From Cycas panzhihuaensis (lineage: Eukaryota; Cycadophyta), in assembly GCA_023213395.1 (NCBI GenBank), contig CM041465.1, forward strand, positions 169,887,741 through 169,951,740: DNA of 64,000 nucleotides. The letters run 5' to 3'. The notes under the pieces are model-generated. The model was not told where the DNA came from and made no database searches. It saw only the letters and a list, made by a program, of their open reading frames with translations. A program made the position numbers and the translations under genes. Below, in pieces: positions 1-12,991 of this stretch (its first letter is position 1; the number at the start of each line of letters is the position of its first letter).

Positions 1-212
1 TAGGTTCTCATCAACGATGATGACGATTGTTGGAGTGACGGCATTTGCAGAGGAGTGAAAGGCAGTTAGAGGCAGCATGCACTTCCTGGATTCACTGTCC
101 ACGACTAACTTTCATTGCTTCTCTTCATCAATGTACTAAAGATTAGTCAGAGCCTTCTGATTAAATTGCTTACAAGTTTCCCATTCTCTGGCAGCTAATG
201 TTTGCAACTATG

Positions 213-435
213 CATGAAGCAGCATTTGTGTTGGGATAGATGCAAGATGCAGAGGCAATTCTTGCTCTTAAAGCTATTTTGGAGGATTACTCACTTCATC
301 CTATCGATCGTCATGAGGCATATGAGGCTCTTGGAGCAATTGAAATGGACAATTATGTGCCTCTCCTACAAAGTAGCTTGAAGATGGACCCAGCATAGGA
401 GGTGTGAGAAACATGTGACCTGACTCTCAGATGGA
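213..435 (+). pseudogene. DOHH: Deoxyhypusine hydroxylase fragment, broken
   Basis: The frame starting at the CAT of 213 reads HEAAFVLG, stop, [16 protein letters not shown], then [17 protein letters not shown], and later DPA, stop, EV, stop, ETCDL. This matches the first half of plant deoxyhypusine hydroxylase, the iron enzyme that completes hypusine on eIF5A. The two His-Glu pairs (HEAA and RHEA) correspond to the first metal-binding half of the enzyme. Only about 74 codons are recognisable; the N-terminus and second half are absent. The stops (TAG after VLG, TAG after DPA, TGA after EV) fall where the family has Gln, Gln and Arg, so each is one C-to-T change. It is a decayed fragment, non-functional. 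I cannot tell whether it is a retrocopy or a remnant of a gene, because no intron is visible in this stretch. Confidence 0.85.
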
Positions 436-1236
436 TTATTGGACACCTTACAGACCTTTTGGGTATGAATGGATGATCATAGAAAGGCATGAGTTGAGCA
501 CATGGAACCATCTCTTTCCTTAATTTCTTGATTTCCTCGTCTTTAGCTACATTCCAGTAAAAGTTAGGTTTTCACCTAATGTTTATTGTCCAATGCATTA
601 TGTAATTGCTTGCGAGGTTTATGATGGTTTAGCTCCAAAACAGTATGTACTAGCTAAGATATCATCAATGCCTTAAATTATGGGAGGGCTTCATTGGCCA
701 TAAGCATATGTTTCAACTTATCTAATATAGATAGATTGCAGGCATGTTGTAAATCTACCCATTTCATACGATACTCTTTTGTCTTGATAAAACCTTGGAA
801 GGCAATAATTCTAGATTTATTGAATATCAGCTAGAAAATTGTCAATTAACAAAAGCAAAAAATGTGTGCAGCATATACACTCAATAATTCTAGATTCACT
901 GTATGCTATCCAAGAAGCACATGTAACTGCCCCAGAAGCTTGCATTCCATCAAAGATAGACTTGGGTATAACATACATTAGTAAACCCTTGAAAAAATGC
1001 TATCCTTCATAATTTGACAAGACTGTAAATTAGCTTCAATTGGTCTCAAGATGATGTTAGGGATGTTTTTTCTATGAATATTGAAACTAAACCTTGCCAA
1101 GGGGAGCTAGGTCCTTTTCGTGAGCAGGAGCTTGTATTTCATTTGATGCCCAAAGAAACAAGAAACAAAGAATACATTACAGTTTGTGAGGTTCCAGGGA
1201 TGGAATACCCTTTGGGTATCCAGTTCCATTCATACA
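436..1236. other. Unassigned stretch between DOHH relic and LTR
   Basis: No known domain is visible. A 61-codon open frame at 1074-1259 (plus) has no recognisable motif and runs across a primer-binding site and LTR edge, so it is probably chance. If the LTR at 1249-1682 belongs to a longer minus-strand element, this stretch would be the start of its interior. Confidence 0.4.
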
Positions 1237-1248
1237 GCTCTGATACCA
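1237..1248 (-). other. Primer-binding site, initiator Met tRNA type
   Basis: On the minus strand this reads TGGTATCAGAGC, the usual complement of the plant initiator methionine tRNA 3' end. It directly abuts the LTR edge at 1249, as expected for a minus-strand element. Confidence 0.7.
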
Positions 1249-1682
1249 TGATAGAATAAGCATATGTACAATGTCATAGGATCACAGGAATAGTAAAAAC
1301 ACAGAAAAAAGACATTGCACAGGTACACATTATTTGACAGGTGGAAAACCCCTTCTGGGGAAGAAAAACCACCTCCTAAATCTAAAAATTATTAATCAAA
1401 TAGACTTATGCATAGACCTTAAAGATACCCACTACATACATGAAACCATCCTTAAAACCAGCTTCTAGATAGCCTCCTAGATTCTCGGAACCACCTCCTT
1501 GAATCTAGGAGAAGATATAAATAACAAGAGAGGTTCGTTGAAATGTGTGATTGTGCATTTCAACGACCTTTCACATAATATTAAATTAACTTCTAAACAT
1601 GAAACATTGAAATCACTTAAATAATCATTTACACATGTGACTAAATAAGACATAACATAAAGTTACATTAATAATCCTAACA
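1249..1682 (-). repeat. LTR of a minus-strand copia-like element
   Basis: On the minus strand the 434-bp repeat starts TGTTAGGATTATTAATG and ends TTATTCTATCA next to the primer site, giving the standard TG...CA ends. It contains paired short blocks around 1340-1375 (GGTGGAAAACCCC and AAAAACCACCTCC), typical of copia LTRs. No partner LTR is in the window, so this is the 5' LTR of an element truncated to the left or continuing beyond position 1. Confidence 0.6.
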
Positions 1683-4412
1683 CTTTTCCTTTTTCTAGAT
1701 TGAATAGGATTATCAAAGGGACTAAGGGTCTAAAGGACTAAACTCAACTTGATTAAATATTGAATCTAATATAGATTGGACTCATGTGAAGTGAAAATTG
1801 ACTATGATATGAATTAAACTTAACTAAATTGAATATTGACTCTAATATGGACTGAATAGGACATAAATGATACTAAAGCTTTAGATAGGATCAATACCAA
1901 AAGATCTTGGGAGTTAAACTATATAAATTTTACAAAAATATAAAGAGTGCTCTAGTTTTATTATCTTATGGCTCTTTTTTGTGTTTTATTTTTATATAAT
2001 CACCATACTAACTATAATGGTGTTTATAAAGAATGTTTTTACTTATTTAAATTTAGTAGTGGGTCATAGTTATTTCTTTAAATTGTAGTAAAACAATTAT
2101 AGTAGTTCTCTAGCAATATTGATAGAAGTACAATAATCTCAAGGTCTTTGTATAGAATGCTTATGTAATGAATATTATATAAGTAATAAAGGGACGTACC
2201 AAACTCTAATAAATGAGTATTTGACTATGTAGCCCCTATGATAAACCTCCTTGTTATTATTGTAACTTAACCCAATGTCTCAAGGAACTACCTACAAAGT
2301 AATATTCATACCCATAGGGTCTATAACCATGTAGGGATGTTCGAGTAAGGTAATTTTCAAGTGCTAACTACTAACTCATGCATCACAAAGGGATAAATGA
2401 CCAATAGTCTTCATATGTTAAGTTGGTAAGTGAACCTATAAGGGTCCTCCTATATATTTAAAGGTATATGGAGGGTCAATTCCATAGTTGAGTTCTATCT
2501 AAGGCTTGGGTATTAGCATAATTTGTACCTCACTTCACAAAATAGTATATAGCTCATTATGCTTAGCTAAAAATAATAGATACCTATGATTTGTATAAAC
2601 CCCCAACATAGGGTTTTTACTTAGACTCTAAGAGAAAGGAAGGCCAGACCTAAGATTTAAACTATGTTACATACTTGTAGCTAACTGATATAGAGCATAA
2701 GAACTGAGCAAAACTTTAAAATAAAATTACTTGTAAGGAAAGGTTTCAAAATTTACTAAAGGAAAAAAAATTCCCTTTTTTACAACTTTTGAATGCTCCT
2801 ATTAGATTTTTACACCTCACTCCAATACCTCTTGATATAAATATAACTAATAATTTTCATACCAATATAAACTTATAAAGGAAAAGGAAGCATAATAGAT
2901 CTTTATTAAGACTTCAATAGCTCAGATTACATAAAATGTATAAGAGAAGATCATAAGGGAGCTTAATGAACACCAAAAGATAATATGTATACAAGTACAA
3001 TCTCACAAGACAAAGATTATGACATAAGAAATCTCTTTACAAATGTTTGGCCTTAAGTAGATAAAAGTAGCTACTCTTCCTAACATCCTATTAGTGAATT
3101 ATGTAGCCTTTAATCTCATTAGGGGATATATACATCCCACACATATAAATTAATAATTAACATTAACCTTCTCTACCTTAATCATGTGGTTAAATAATTG
3201 ACATTAACTTTCTCCATCTTAACCCAGGTGGTCAAATGCGTATATGCTGCTAACCTTGGGAGATTACTTAACAGTGTACAATGACATTATCATTCCAAGA
3301 AGAATGAATTGGAAGTAAGCCAAATATACAAATAAATATAATTAAATAAATGAATGGAACTACAATGAGATATCATGGATAATAGTTGTTAATAGATGGG
3401 TAATAAGATGATAAGTTGTATATGGACAACATCAAAGAACTATCATAAGTGTCTTAGATAATTTCATCAATAAAGCATCAATCAAGTTAGGCAAATTTAA
3501 TATAACATCAAGATAGAATTATAGAGTGAAGAAAATTATATATTGTTAATGTTATATATCCCCAAGTGATGACTTATATGAATTGGATGCCCTTTAACAC
3601 AAAAAAAAAAGGAATTATTATTGAAATTAGTGATTTAGAGAGTTAAACATAATTATTTAACATGGATGGGAATAAAAATTATAACTCAAATTAGATTGAA
3701 ATAATTCAACTCTCTATAGATATGATTAAATACAACATGTTAGTCATGCTCTAAAGGAGAAATAGTTGAGCCTCTTATGGCTACCAAATAAATGAAGGAA
3801 AGGAGTAACAATTAAGGGTGATCCTAGGTAAAATATTAATGGATGTAAAAATAGTAAGGCAAGAGAAACTTAGGCCTTTAACAAAAATAATACACAACAT
3901 AAATAGGTGGTCCCTAGGAATCAAAGCTAGCATAAGGAGAATGACACTCAAATAGGAAAATCAATTGCCAAAAAAGATTAAAAATAAAGGGCTCCCTCAT
4001 ATAACTAGTTTGAATAGAACCTTATATGAAATGACGAATGTAAAGGCCCATGTAAGTCAAATTGCAAGTCAGGAATTTACATAGATATCACCACATTGCC
4101 TTCAATTCATAATAGGCATGTAGGCTTGAATAAAGAGTAAATAATATAATAATGATCATTAATCTACCTAGAATAAATAGAATAATATGTGTTAGGTACC
4201 ATATAGTAGAGGACGTAGGTATATACATATGAGGATGCTCATTAGATAAGAACATAGGTGGACATTTAGATGGACCACAAACCAACATAATATAGGACAT
4301 TACACTCTCACCAAATGTTTAGATAAATGAATATGTACACATGGAGGGACACTTACAAACATAGATATGGGTACAAATATATAGAGACAGAGTGGCTAGA
4401 TGGCCCAACTAA
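1683..4412. other. A+T-rich unassigned repeat-like DNA
   Basis: About 2.7 kb with stop codons in every frame and no motif I can place. The only sizeable open frame, minus-strand 4088-4300, is hydrophobic and unrecognised. The right part may be the interior of the minus-strand element whose primer site lies at 4413. I see no gene here. Confidence 0.5.
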
Positions 4413-4679
4413 GCTTTGATACCAAATGTTAGTATTGAGGAGGAATAAATGAAACATACACACAACACATATGCAATGGAAATAATACAAGGAGAAGGAT
4501 CACCAAATATTTAAGAGAAATAGTGGTGCTAAAGAACACTAGGATTAATGACCCGATGAAATAAATAAGTAAGCCTTCGAGGGTCTTAACATATACCTCA
4601 AAGTTAACCACTAATGATATGTTACTTGTTCCAAAATAATTGGATTAGGAATAAGCTCAAGATGGGCATTATCCTAACA
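4413..4679 (-). repeat. Minus-strand LTR with primer site
   Basis: The minus strand of 4413-4424 reads TGGTATCAAAGC, one base from the initiator Met primer site. Two bases away lies a 253-bp block (4427-4679) with ends TGTTAG...CTAACA, a 6-bp inverted terminal match. This fits the 5' LTR of a minus-strand copia-like element. No second LTR copy was found. Confidence 0.55.
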
Positions 4680-4744
4680 TTATAAAGTTAATTAGATCAA
4701 AAGATAATTTACCACTCTCTACACTCCTTAATAAAATTGTATTG

Positions 4745-6858
4745 TTGAAAGAAAAAATATAGTTATTGAAAAGATATATAGAAGCATAATAAGTACAAAA
4801 ATAATTAAGTAATGAATATTGGATGGAAGCTATGAGAACTGTTATTTATGAATTAAACCAAAGTCTTACCAAGTTGTTAGAAACATTAATATAAAATAAG
4901 CATTGTCTAGAAGAAAATCTCACATTAGATACTTAGGAGTCTTTAAAAGTGTGGTATACATGTATATTCCTATGAATGAAAAAATGAATAAAATCATACT
5001 TATTGGATATACAAAAGAAGAAAAAGTATATAATTTATTTGATGAAGAAGAAAGGAAATTTTATATTGGTATGGATATAAACTTTGATGAAAATCCTATG
5101 AAAATCATAATTATAATTAAATAAAATGACAAAGAGAATGGTATTATTAAGGATGAGCCTAGGAAAAGTATGAGCCTAATCAAGATAAGTGATGGTAGAA
5201 GGTCATTCAATTCAAGTCCAAGCATTAATTAAATGATAAATATTAATTAGAAAAAATGGATCAAATAACTATAGGAGCCTCAAACTTAGATCACATCCCT
5301 ATGGATCAAGGGACAAGGACAAGGAGCATGAGGGAATAAGCAAAGATAAACCTTGTCTTGATGGAAAAAGTAAAAGATATCATTAAACATAAGTTATATG
5401 ATGAAGAAAAGGATAAAAGGAAATGGAAAATCATTATGGATGAAGAATATGAATCATTAATAAAGCATAAAATTTAGGAGGTAGTCTAAGTTCCTAAAGG
5501 CAAGCATATTACTAAAACCAAATGAACGTATAAAGTGAAAAATGATGTTATTAAAGAAATAAAAAAGTATAAGGCTAGGTTGGTAGAAAAAGAATATGCC
5601 CAAAAAGAAAGGAATGATTGTAAGGAAACCTTTACTCTAACAATGAAAATGAATACAATAAAAATGTTAATCTCCATTACATAGAAGAAGAATTAGACCA
5701 TATATCAAATGCACAATAAGATTACATTCCTTTATAAAGAAATAAATGAATAGGTGTATATTCGATAACTACCTAACTATGAGAAGGAAGGAAAGGAAGA
5801 ATATATATATAAGTATCCAAATCCCTCTATGGATTAAAACAAGTCCCAAGTGCTTAGTATAGAAAAATTAATAAGTACTTAAGAAATATTGAATTGAAAA
5901 GAAGTCCTAATGACTTCAATCTTTACGTGTTAGGTGTTGAGAAGGATATGATCATCTTGATTATTTATGTCAATGATTTAGTGATTTGTGGGAACAATAA
6001 TGATTTAGTCAAAGATGTTAAAGGAAATCTATACAAGGAATTTGACATGAAAGACTTAGTTCTCATGTGCTATTATATCAGAATTAAGGTGTGGCAGACC
6101 AAAGATAGGAACTTTACTTCTAAATTTAAGCATACAAAGGAAACTTTAGAAATATTTAAAACTAGTGATACTAATCCCAATGATATACCCATATAAATTG
6201 GATTAAAGATATCTCTATATGATGAATTGAAGGAAGTAGACAAAATAATATATGAATAATTAATTAGAAGTTTAATCTATTTAGCTAACACTAGACTAGA
6301 TATTTCTTTAATAATGAATAAGATGGATAGATATATAATATCCCATAAGGAGTCACATTAAAAAGCCACAAAAGGAATCCTAAGGTGTATAAAAGGAACA
6401 TATGAATTTGGAATTATATAGGATAAGAGTTTAGATAGTAATATCTAAATTATTAGATTCACTGATTCTAACTAGGTAAGATCCCTAGAAGATGGGACGT
6501 CTACCAGTGGATGCATGTTTAAAATCATAATAGATGTTATCTATTAGAGTAGTAAAAAGTAGCATTCTATTACCAAATCATCTATAGAAGTTAAGTATAG
6601 AGTTACACCCATAGTTACATGCTAGACTATTTAGCTTAAAAGAATATTAGAAAACCTATAATTTAATTAAACAAGTCCCATTCTAATATATTGTGATAAT
6701 CATAGTGTATAAAAATTAGTTTGAAATCTTATCTTTTATGAAAGGATTAAGCATATTGAAGTTTATTATGATTTTGTTAGGAATATTATCAAGCAATAGA
6801 AAGTACTACTTGAGTATATATTCACAACTCCTTTAGTAAAAAAATAAATTTTAGAAAT
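4745..6858 (+). pseudogene. Decayed Ty1/copia pol (integrase end, RT, RNase H)
   Basis: The plus strand shows copia pol in the right order. At 4747 begins the integrase tract (VERKN, then NEYWMEAM). At 4903-5124 is the integrase C-terminal block (HIRYLGVF, IGYTKEEK, INFDEN). Around 5400-6200 lies reverse transcriptase, with YVNDLVICGNN where the active site is normally YVDD, so one catalytic Asp is Asn. From 6290 the RNase H region follows (TRPDIS, GILRCIKGT, TSTSGCMF), and it ends near FTTPLVKK at about 6850. Many stops and at least one frameshift near 4895 break it. A purine-rich run followed by TGTTAAAGG at about 6902 may mark a 3' LTR start. No gag or protease is visible. Not functional. 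Confidence 0.8.
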
Positions 6859-7189
6859 ATAGAGATAGTTTTGGTGTTAAAAAAGGAAACATTGAAGGAG
6901 GTTGTTAAAGGTAAAGTTTAAGGTAATGATGTTTTAATGTTAATTTTCATTAAGGTTTGCATTATGTTTTAACTAGCATTAATATTTTTCTTTTTATTTT
7001 TTAATATATATCAAATCTATATATTGCTAATTAGCACCAACTAGTGTTTACAAATATTAAGATGCATGGAGCACTGAATTGAGAGATTAGTGTGTTCCTC
7101 CTTTTATAATAGGATTTTGTCCCACCCTAGTATTTTTGAATACCGTTCATTTTACACATTTAAAAATTATGGAGATTATCTGATTATTA
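6859..7189. other. Unassigned A+T-rich junction
   Basis: This stretch lies between the plus-strand copia pol and the minus-strand gypsy RT. It may hold the degraded copia 3' LTR and the breakpoint that removed the integrase of element F. No coding signal is visible. Confidence 0.4.
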
Positions 7190-7865
7190 AATCTAATCAA
7201 TAGTGATTTTGTTATGATTTCATTGTTGAAAAGTTGTTTGTATTGTGAATAAACTTTTGCATCTTATATGTTCATGGTGTTGTTCTTGATTTTTACTAAA
7301 AATGAGAATATCATTAAAAATAATAATAAAATTATCCAAATAGGGACAAAGTATCTCATTCATCAACTTCATAAATATAGAAAGAATATTGGTTAATCTA
7401 AACAACATGATTAGAAATTCATAATGCCTATTTTTTATGCTATAATTAGTCTTCTCTACACATGAAAATTTGATCTATATTTAATGGTAGCCACTTCTCA
7501 AATCAACATTTATAAATATTGTTATACCTTTTAGTTGATTCAAAAGATCACTAATCTAAGGTATTGGATACTTATCTCTTATGATGGATTTATTTAGGAT
7601 TATATATTATATGCATATTCTCGTAAACTTATCAGTCTTATTTACTAAGATAACAATGGCTCTAAATGATCAATTATTGGGATGGATAAAGTTCTTTTCT
7701 AGTAATTCTATGATTTATTTCTTAACTTCCTCATATTTATAGAAACTAAAGTGTTATGAAATTTTAGAAATAGGTTTAGTTCCTAGTTCTAGATTAATTT
7801 CATGATCCGCAACCCTTTTAACAAATAGTCCATAATATAAATAATTAGGGAATACATTAATAAAA
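7190..7865 (-). pseudogene. Gypsy reverse transcriptase relic (element F)
   Basis: The minus strand reads RVADHEINLELGTKP, then LLEKNFIHPNN, DKYPIP, NVDLRSGYH, and ends with LMNEILCPYLDNF and FNDILIFSKN. These are the conserved Ty3/gypsy blocks in order: the entry motif, the DLRSGYHQI block, and the active site normally FIDDILIFS. Here the active site has Asn for the first Asp (FNDIL), so catalysis would be lost. Several stops interrupt the frame, mostly at expected Gln, Arg or Trp codons. No downstream RNase H or integrase follows to the left. Confidence 0.8.
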
Positions 7866-8530
7866 TCACTTAAGAAGTTATCCATACCATTGCTAATTTT
7901 ACTTGAAGAAAAGTTACTTTCTTCAACAAGGATTATATAACATGTGTTATCACACTATTGAGATTACTTCTTTAATTGGATCAGTGATGCCATGAGAATA
8001 GTCTATAATCTTTTATCACCAACTAAAAATTATTGACATTTGTTATGCTTTAGATTTATAGTGTATAACGAGAAACTAAATTGAGGATCACAAGTATGCA
8101 ACTGATTTTATCTTTAAAAACATCATGGAGACAAATATTCATTCCATTAAAATTAATAATATTACTATATAATTGAATACATAATGAAACCTCTCGAGCA
8201 TATATATCCCATACCTAGGCTCCTTGACCATCATAAAGTTCTATCTCATATGTAAAATTTGCCTTGGTTATGGTTAACCCTAAGTGTTAGGAAACGTAAT
8301 AAGATATAAATCTATGAGTAAAACCACTACTAGTCAATGCAATTACCTCTATCCCATTGATGCTCCATTTGAATCTCAACAACTCTACACATGGGTGTCC
8401 ATCAAAGATATATATCTATATTTTTTTATTATGATTGGACCTGTTTATTATCCTTTTCTTTCATACTATTATAACTACTTTGTCTTTAACTTTGTTAGAC
8501 TAAATTACATTATAAACTTATTTTTGTAGA

Positions 8531-8890
8531 TAATTATAAGAGCAATGCCCTTCCTACTTGAAAATGAAGCATAAATTATTTTTTAAACATCTCTTTTCTT
8601 TTTAATAGGGTTTATATTTTTAGATGACTCATATGAGTTACTTTTCTAGAATTTGAATTTATCTTAAATAGGAAATTCCAATATAAGATATAGAAAATAC
8701 TTGGTTTATTGGTTTCCTTTTTATGACTTGAAAGAAGTTTTGCCTTTAGACCAACTCTTCATGTCCTCATCAAGTTCATCCATATGAAGCACTACATTTA
8801 TAAGCTCCTTTATAAAATCTAAATTATGTGCCTTTAGCACCTTTTTAAGATAAGGTGTTAAACCTACCTTATATTGATGGATAAAATTAA
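8531..8890 (-). pseudogene. Gypsy gag relic with zinc-knuckle trace
   Basis: The minus strand at about 8880-8750 reads HQYKVGLTPYLKK, then NLDFIKELINVVLHMDEL, typical of the end of plant gypsy gag. At about 8575-8540 it reads CFIFK, stop, EGHCSYNY, a degraded CCHC zinc knuckle (normally CxxC, GH, C). It lies between primer site and RT of element F, as expected. It is broken by stops and has lost knuckle cysteines. Confidence 0.6.
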
Positions 8891-9846
8891 AAGTGAACAA
8901 TTAGATGTAGAGCAAATAACTCTTCAATCTTTGAGTTGCAAACTCTAACTAGTCCTACTTGTTAGATTTACAAAAGTTTACTCTATGCCTCTTCTAAATC
9001 ATCTTTAGTGCATAAAAAGTATACAAATTTACTTTAAATTAATCCCAAGAAGTGGATTTATTCCTTAGCATATTCTTTATTTGGGTTTTAGCACCATACC
9101 ATTAATTCCTATCATGATCCTTATTAGAAATGAGTAAGAATCATCTTATTCTCTTTAAAAATATAAAATTTCTCAAAGTAGTACTCCATACTACTTTCCC
9201 AAGTGTGAAAATTAGAGGTGGTTCCTTGTCAATTAAAGAATGATAACTTGGTATTCTTTAATTAATAGGCATTTTGTGAAAAATCTATGTTATTTATAGA
9301 ACACTAATCTATAGTAGTAGGGGGAGAATGTGACCCTCTTGGACTTAGGTTAATTAGAGGTTTAGATGACTACTTTCTTAAATAAACTTTGGTCTCTAAC
9401 TCTTACTTTCACATCCACTTACTCCTTTGATATACTTTAGTAATTAGAGGGATAATTTCATGACTCTTTAAGGCTTTTGAAAGATATTACCTTTTTACAT
9501 TAAGTTATTAAATCTTTGGCATTTGAGTTACTTAGGGGTTTTAATAATTAGAGAGATAATTTCATGACTCTTTAAGGTTTTGGAAGGAGAATACCCTTTT
9601 ATATTAAGCTATTGAATATTTGGCCTTTGAGTTGCCTTTTGTTTTCTTTATCCTTAGGGGTTTTCTTGATTTTGCAACAACATTATCAAGAGTTCCTTCA
9701 CCATCAACATTTAACTAGACATATTAACCATACTCTTCTTAAATGTACTTTACCTCTCCTATATAATATCAACCTATTTAATATGCTTTGGAGGATAGTA
9801 GCAACCCTTTGTTCTTAACAATTATACACCAATTCACCCAAACCAA

Positions 9847-10565
9847 GGCTCAAATACCAAATGTTATATCCCATGAGAATGAATAATATCAAATTATAAT
9901 TCTACTAGAATTTCTTTCTAATTAAAATATAAACTTAAAATAATGTAATAAAATTCATAAATAATAATAATTCAGTAGTTAATATTCCATTTTACTAAAT
10001 AAATATACTTGTAAGAGAGAAGAGATTAAAATAAAAGATGATGAGAAAGAACTTGGTGAGAGTATCTAAGAATGAACTAGCATGAAACTAAACATTAAAT
10101 AAAGCTAAGCAACATTACTATTAAAGGAAGGAATGAGATTGTTTTCACCATAAATTGCCTCTTGTCCAAACCATAGTTAGAGGTTAGCCTATCTCACTAA
10201 TCATATGACCCTATTAATATCAAATATAGTAAATGGATCTACTAGATATATCATTTTTATTGATGTGCATAACTAGACGCATCAATATCAACCAATAATG
10301 ATATGTGCAATAGCTTTCAAAAATAGGATTATATATAGTATCCTTCACAATTGTGTTATACAAAGTAGCTTCCTCTAAGGGGAATCCCTTAGATTTCTTT
10401 AGTGAAGCTCTTCTCAAATATCAAAAACTCATGCTTAACTATTGCCTTCAGCCCTAATTTACTCTCCTTTAAATATTACATAGAATGACCACATGATAAT
10501 TAATTAGAAATTAAGAGAAAAGGCATTAGTGAGATGAAAAGTCAAGATAAGGATCACTTATAACA
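9847..10565 (-). repeat. 5' LTR and primer site of element F
   Basis: The LTR spans 9862-10565 (704 bp) with a 7-bp terminal inverted match (TGTTATA...TATAACA). The primer site at 9847-9859 reads TGGTATTTGAGCC on the minus strand, two changes from the initiator Met site. The right LTR edge is inferred from the inverted ends only, as no partner LTR is present. Confidence 0.6.
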
Positions 10566-11945
10566 CTAGATATAGCCTCTTTTGCATAGATTAGTATAAT
10601 ATTATAATAGTTCCAATTTGGATTTCAATAAAAATACATAAACTTTTCTAGTATATTACATTAAATGGATTGTGCATATTTCATGAACTTGTATGGTTTT
10701 CTATTTCATCCTATTTAGATTATACCTCATTATTTACTTTATCATTTGATGAATATAAATATATGATTTCTTGTCTTATTATATCAGGGCTTAGATTCAC
10801 TAATAGTTTTTTTCTTTTTTTCTTGATTGTTAATGTATTATATCCCTAATTCTAAATGGCATGTACACCTTATAGCCCTGATTATGCAAGTTAATCATTA
10901 TACACTAATAGGATTCTTGTTGTTATAAAAATGGACATGAAATTTATAAAAATAATAAATTTATGATCCTGATTTTTTATCTCATTAGCATCCTAAGGGG
11001 ATTTATTCTATGTCAATTTTCCAGTCTTAATAAGAAATGACATGACTATAAATTTAGTTCTCTCAACTTCCTCTAGGTAGTCTTTCATATTACATCAACC
11101 CCCCTCCTCCTCTATCTACCACTATATGCTCTAGTGTCTGATGGAATATTTAAATGGCTAATTTTATGTCTTGATCCACCCTAAAATTTGTAATATATTG
11201 ATCATCCTAAATGTTATCCATACTTGGATCACTTATGATTTGTTTACCCACATGGAAATCTTCTAATATTATAATTATAGTTGGTGCTTTTCTTGCACTC
11301 CAGCCATCTACATGCTTAATCAACTATTATTTAGGCAATTATTAGATCATAAGCTAATAAATATATCCACTTCATTGGGACTTCCATTTCAATAGTCACT
11401 CCACAAGTGTATTCATTTTTACTAACACATTTGATGTATGAAACTTGTGGGTTTCCCACGATGATTACCTTACTTGAGGTTTGCTTAATGATAGTGAGGT
11501 TTCTTCAGAAAATATTTGTGATTGAGATTGAATATATGTATGGTATCTTATGTTTTCAAAACATATTTCTTCTCTTCTCTTAGGTCTGGATACTTCTAGA
11601 TTTTCATTTTCCTCATATACACTACATAGGGCTAAGGTGGATTTATGATTTAATTTCTTTAGGGGTTCAAATCCTACAAAACTTACAAACCTATCTTATT
11701 GTGGAGAGTGATCATCACCATGATCCTCTAGACCATACCATTGGCATAATATTATGGAATATCTTTTTTTTTTCTTTTTTTAGGAAAATCTCTAATGAAA
11801 TGAGCTTATAACTTATTTTTAAAGTATTATATGATATGACTCCCTAAGGGATCACTTCATACTAATCTTCCCATTGGTCAATTCCCTTCTATAAATCCCG
11901 ATTGCTTAGGTTCTTCCTTGGTTAAGAATTCATCACAATCCAATC
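10566..11945. other. Unassigned A+T-rich host DNA left of copia H
   Basis: No domain, RNA gene or repeat unit could be recognised in either strand. It continues on the far side of element H at 15929, since H is inserted between them. Confidence 0.45.
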
Positions 11946-12243
11946 TGAAAAGGGTTAATGTCACAAGGTCATTACATTAGTTGATTATTTCTAAAAAGGG
12001 TCTTAAGTGAACTTTAAATTAGATCACTTAAGTAAAATGCACTTTCATGTGCATTATGTGTAATTTCATTTTACCTAACTCTAATGCTTCCTCTATCAAT
12101 ATAAAAGTAAAAGCTCAATGGAGGAGGCTCATTCTTACCTCCCTATTTTGTGAGAGATACTCTCTTTCTCTCAAGTCTCTCTTGCTCCTATGTTTGCTTT
12201 TGTGTTTAGTGTATAGAGATGAAGGATAGATCCACTCTTTTCA
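11946..12243 (+). repeat. 5' LTR of copia H
   Basis: 298 bp, ends TG...CA. It carries about 45 bp around 12118-12162 that the 3' LTR lacks, so the 3' copy suffered a deletion after insertion. Confidence 0.9.
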
Positions 12244-12991
12244 TGTGGTATCAAAACATGCTTCCTTTATATTCCTCACTTGAACTTGTAATGGAGCCAT
12301 CAATTCCTTCTCCCCCATAATCCATGTGGTGAAGGAGATTGTGAAAGTGGATTTAGAAATATTTTTAAGTTTTTATCATAGCATATTTAGTATTATTTAC
12401 TTTCCCTTTCTCTTTTATGGGTTTGGAAGCACAATACAAGGAGTTGTATGGCCCAAGGATTCTAATCCTTTGGTGTCCATTTATACTATCTCATTCTTCT
12501 TTTCTTTCCCCTCTTTTTGTCCATTTAACAAGGGGAAATGTTGCCAAAAGTTTTCCAGCTTTTAGAAGAATGATTATAGGGGGATGTTCTACCCAATTTT
12601 TTTAAAGAATTTAGAATTATTTAAAATATCCATTATTATATGCTCTCACCTTGCTCATATAGGAATCTTGGTGATAAAAAAATTATGAAAATTTCATATG
12701 GTATCATGTGTTAATGAGATATTAGCAAGCTAAAATTTTTGTAGAAATAAATTTTGCTTACTAAGCTTCACAGGTCTACAAAATCTTCTAAAGAGCTCCA
12801 ATTGACCTGATTCTAATTACAAAAGATGAGGCTCTGAGTCTACTTTCCAGCACAAAAATTGGCACCTAATTTCAATGTCGTATGAGAAAGTTACTAATGT
12901 TTTAGTGAACAATAATTATTTTTAGTAAGAAGCTAGGTGTCATTACTAGTTCTTTCAGGATTTTGACTCTGAAGTTCGTGGTGTTATACAC
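12244..12991 (+). other. Primer site and unassigned leader of copia H
   Basis: TGGTATCAAAAC at 12246-12257 is a mutated initiator Met primer site, two bases after the LTR. The rest shows short open frames without a gag signature, so the gag and protease genes are deleted or unrecognisable. Confidence 0.6.

Larger units (their letters stand above)
7190..10565 (-). mobile_element. Element F: minus-strand Ty3/gypsy relic, 5' half
   Basis: Reading leftwards from 10565 the order is 5' LTR (10565-9862), primer site (9859-9847, TGGTATTTGAGCC, close to initiator Met), gag with a zinc-knuckle trace (8890-8531), an unrecognised protease stretch, and reverse transcriptase (7865-7190). RNase H, integrase and the 3' LTR are missing, and plus-strand copia DNA replaces them. 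The element is therefore truncated. The primer type and RT sequence suggest a chromovirus-like lineage, but the diagnostic chromodomain is absent. Confidence 0.7.

Noticed and set aside
1074-1259. 61-codon plus-strand frame
   Set aside because: It runs across a primer-binding site and into an LTR. No family match, and no promoter or homolog is visible.
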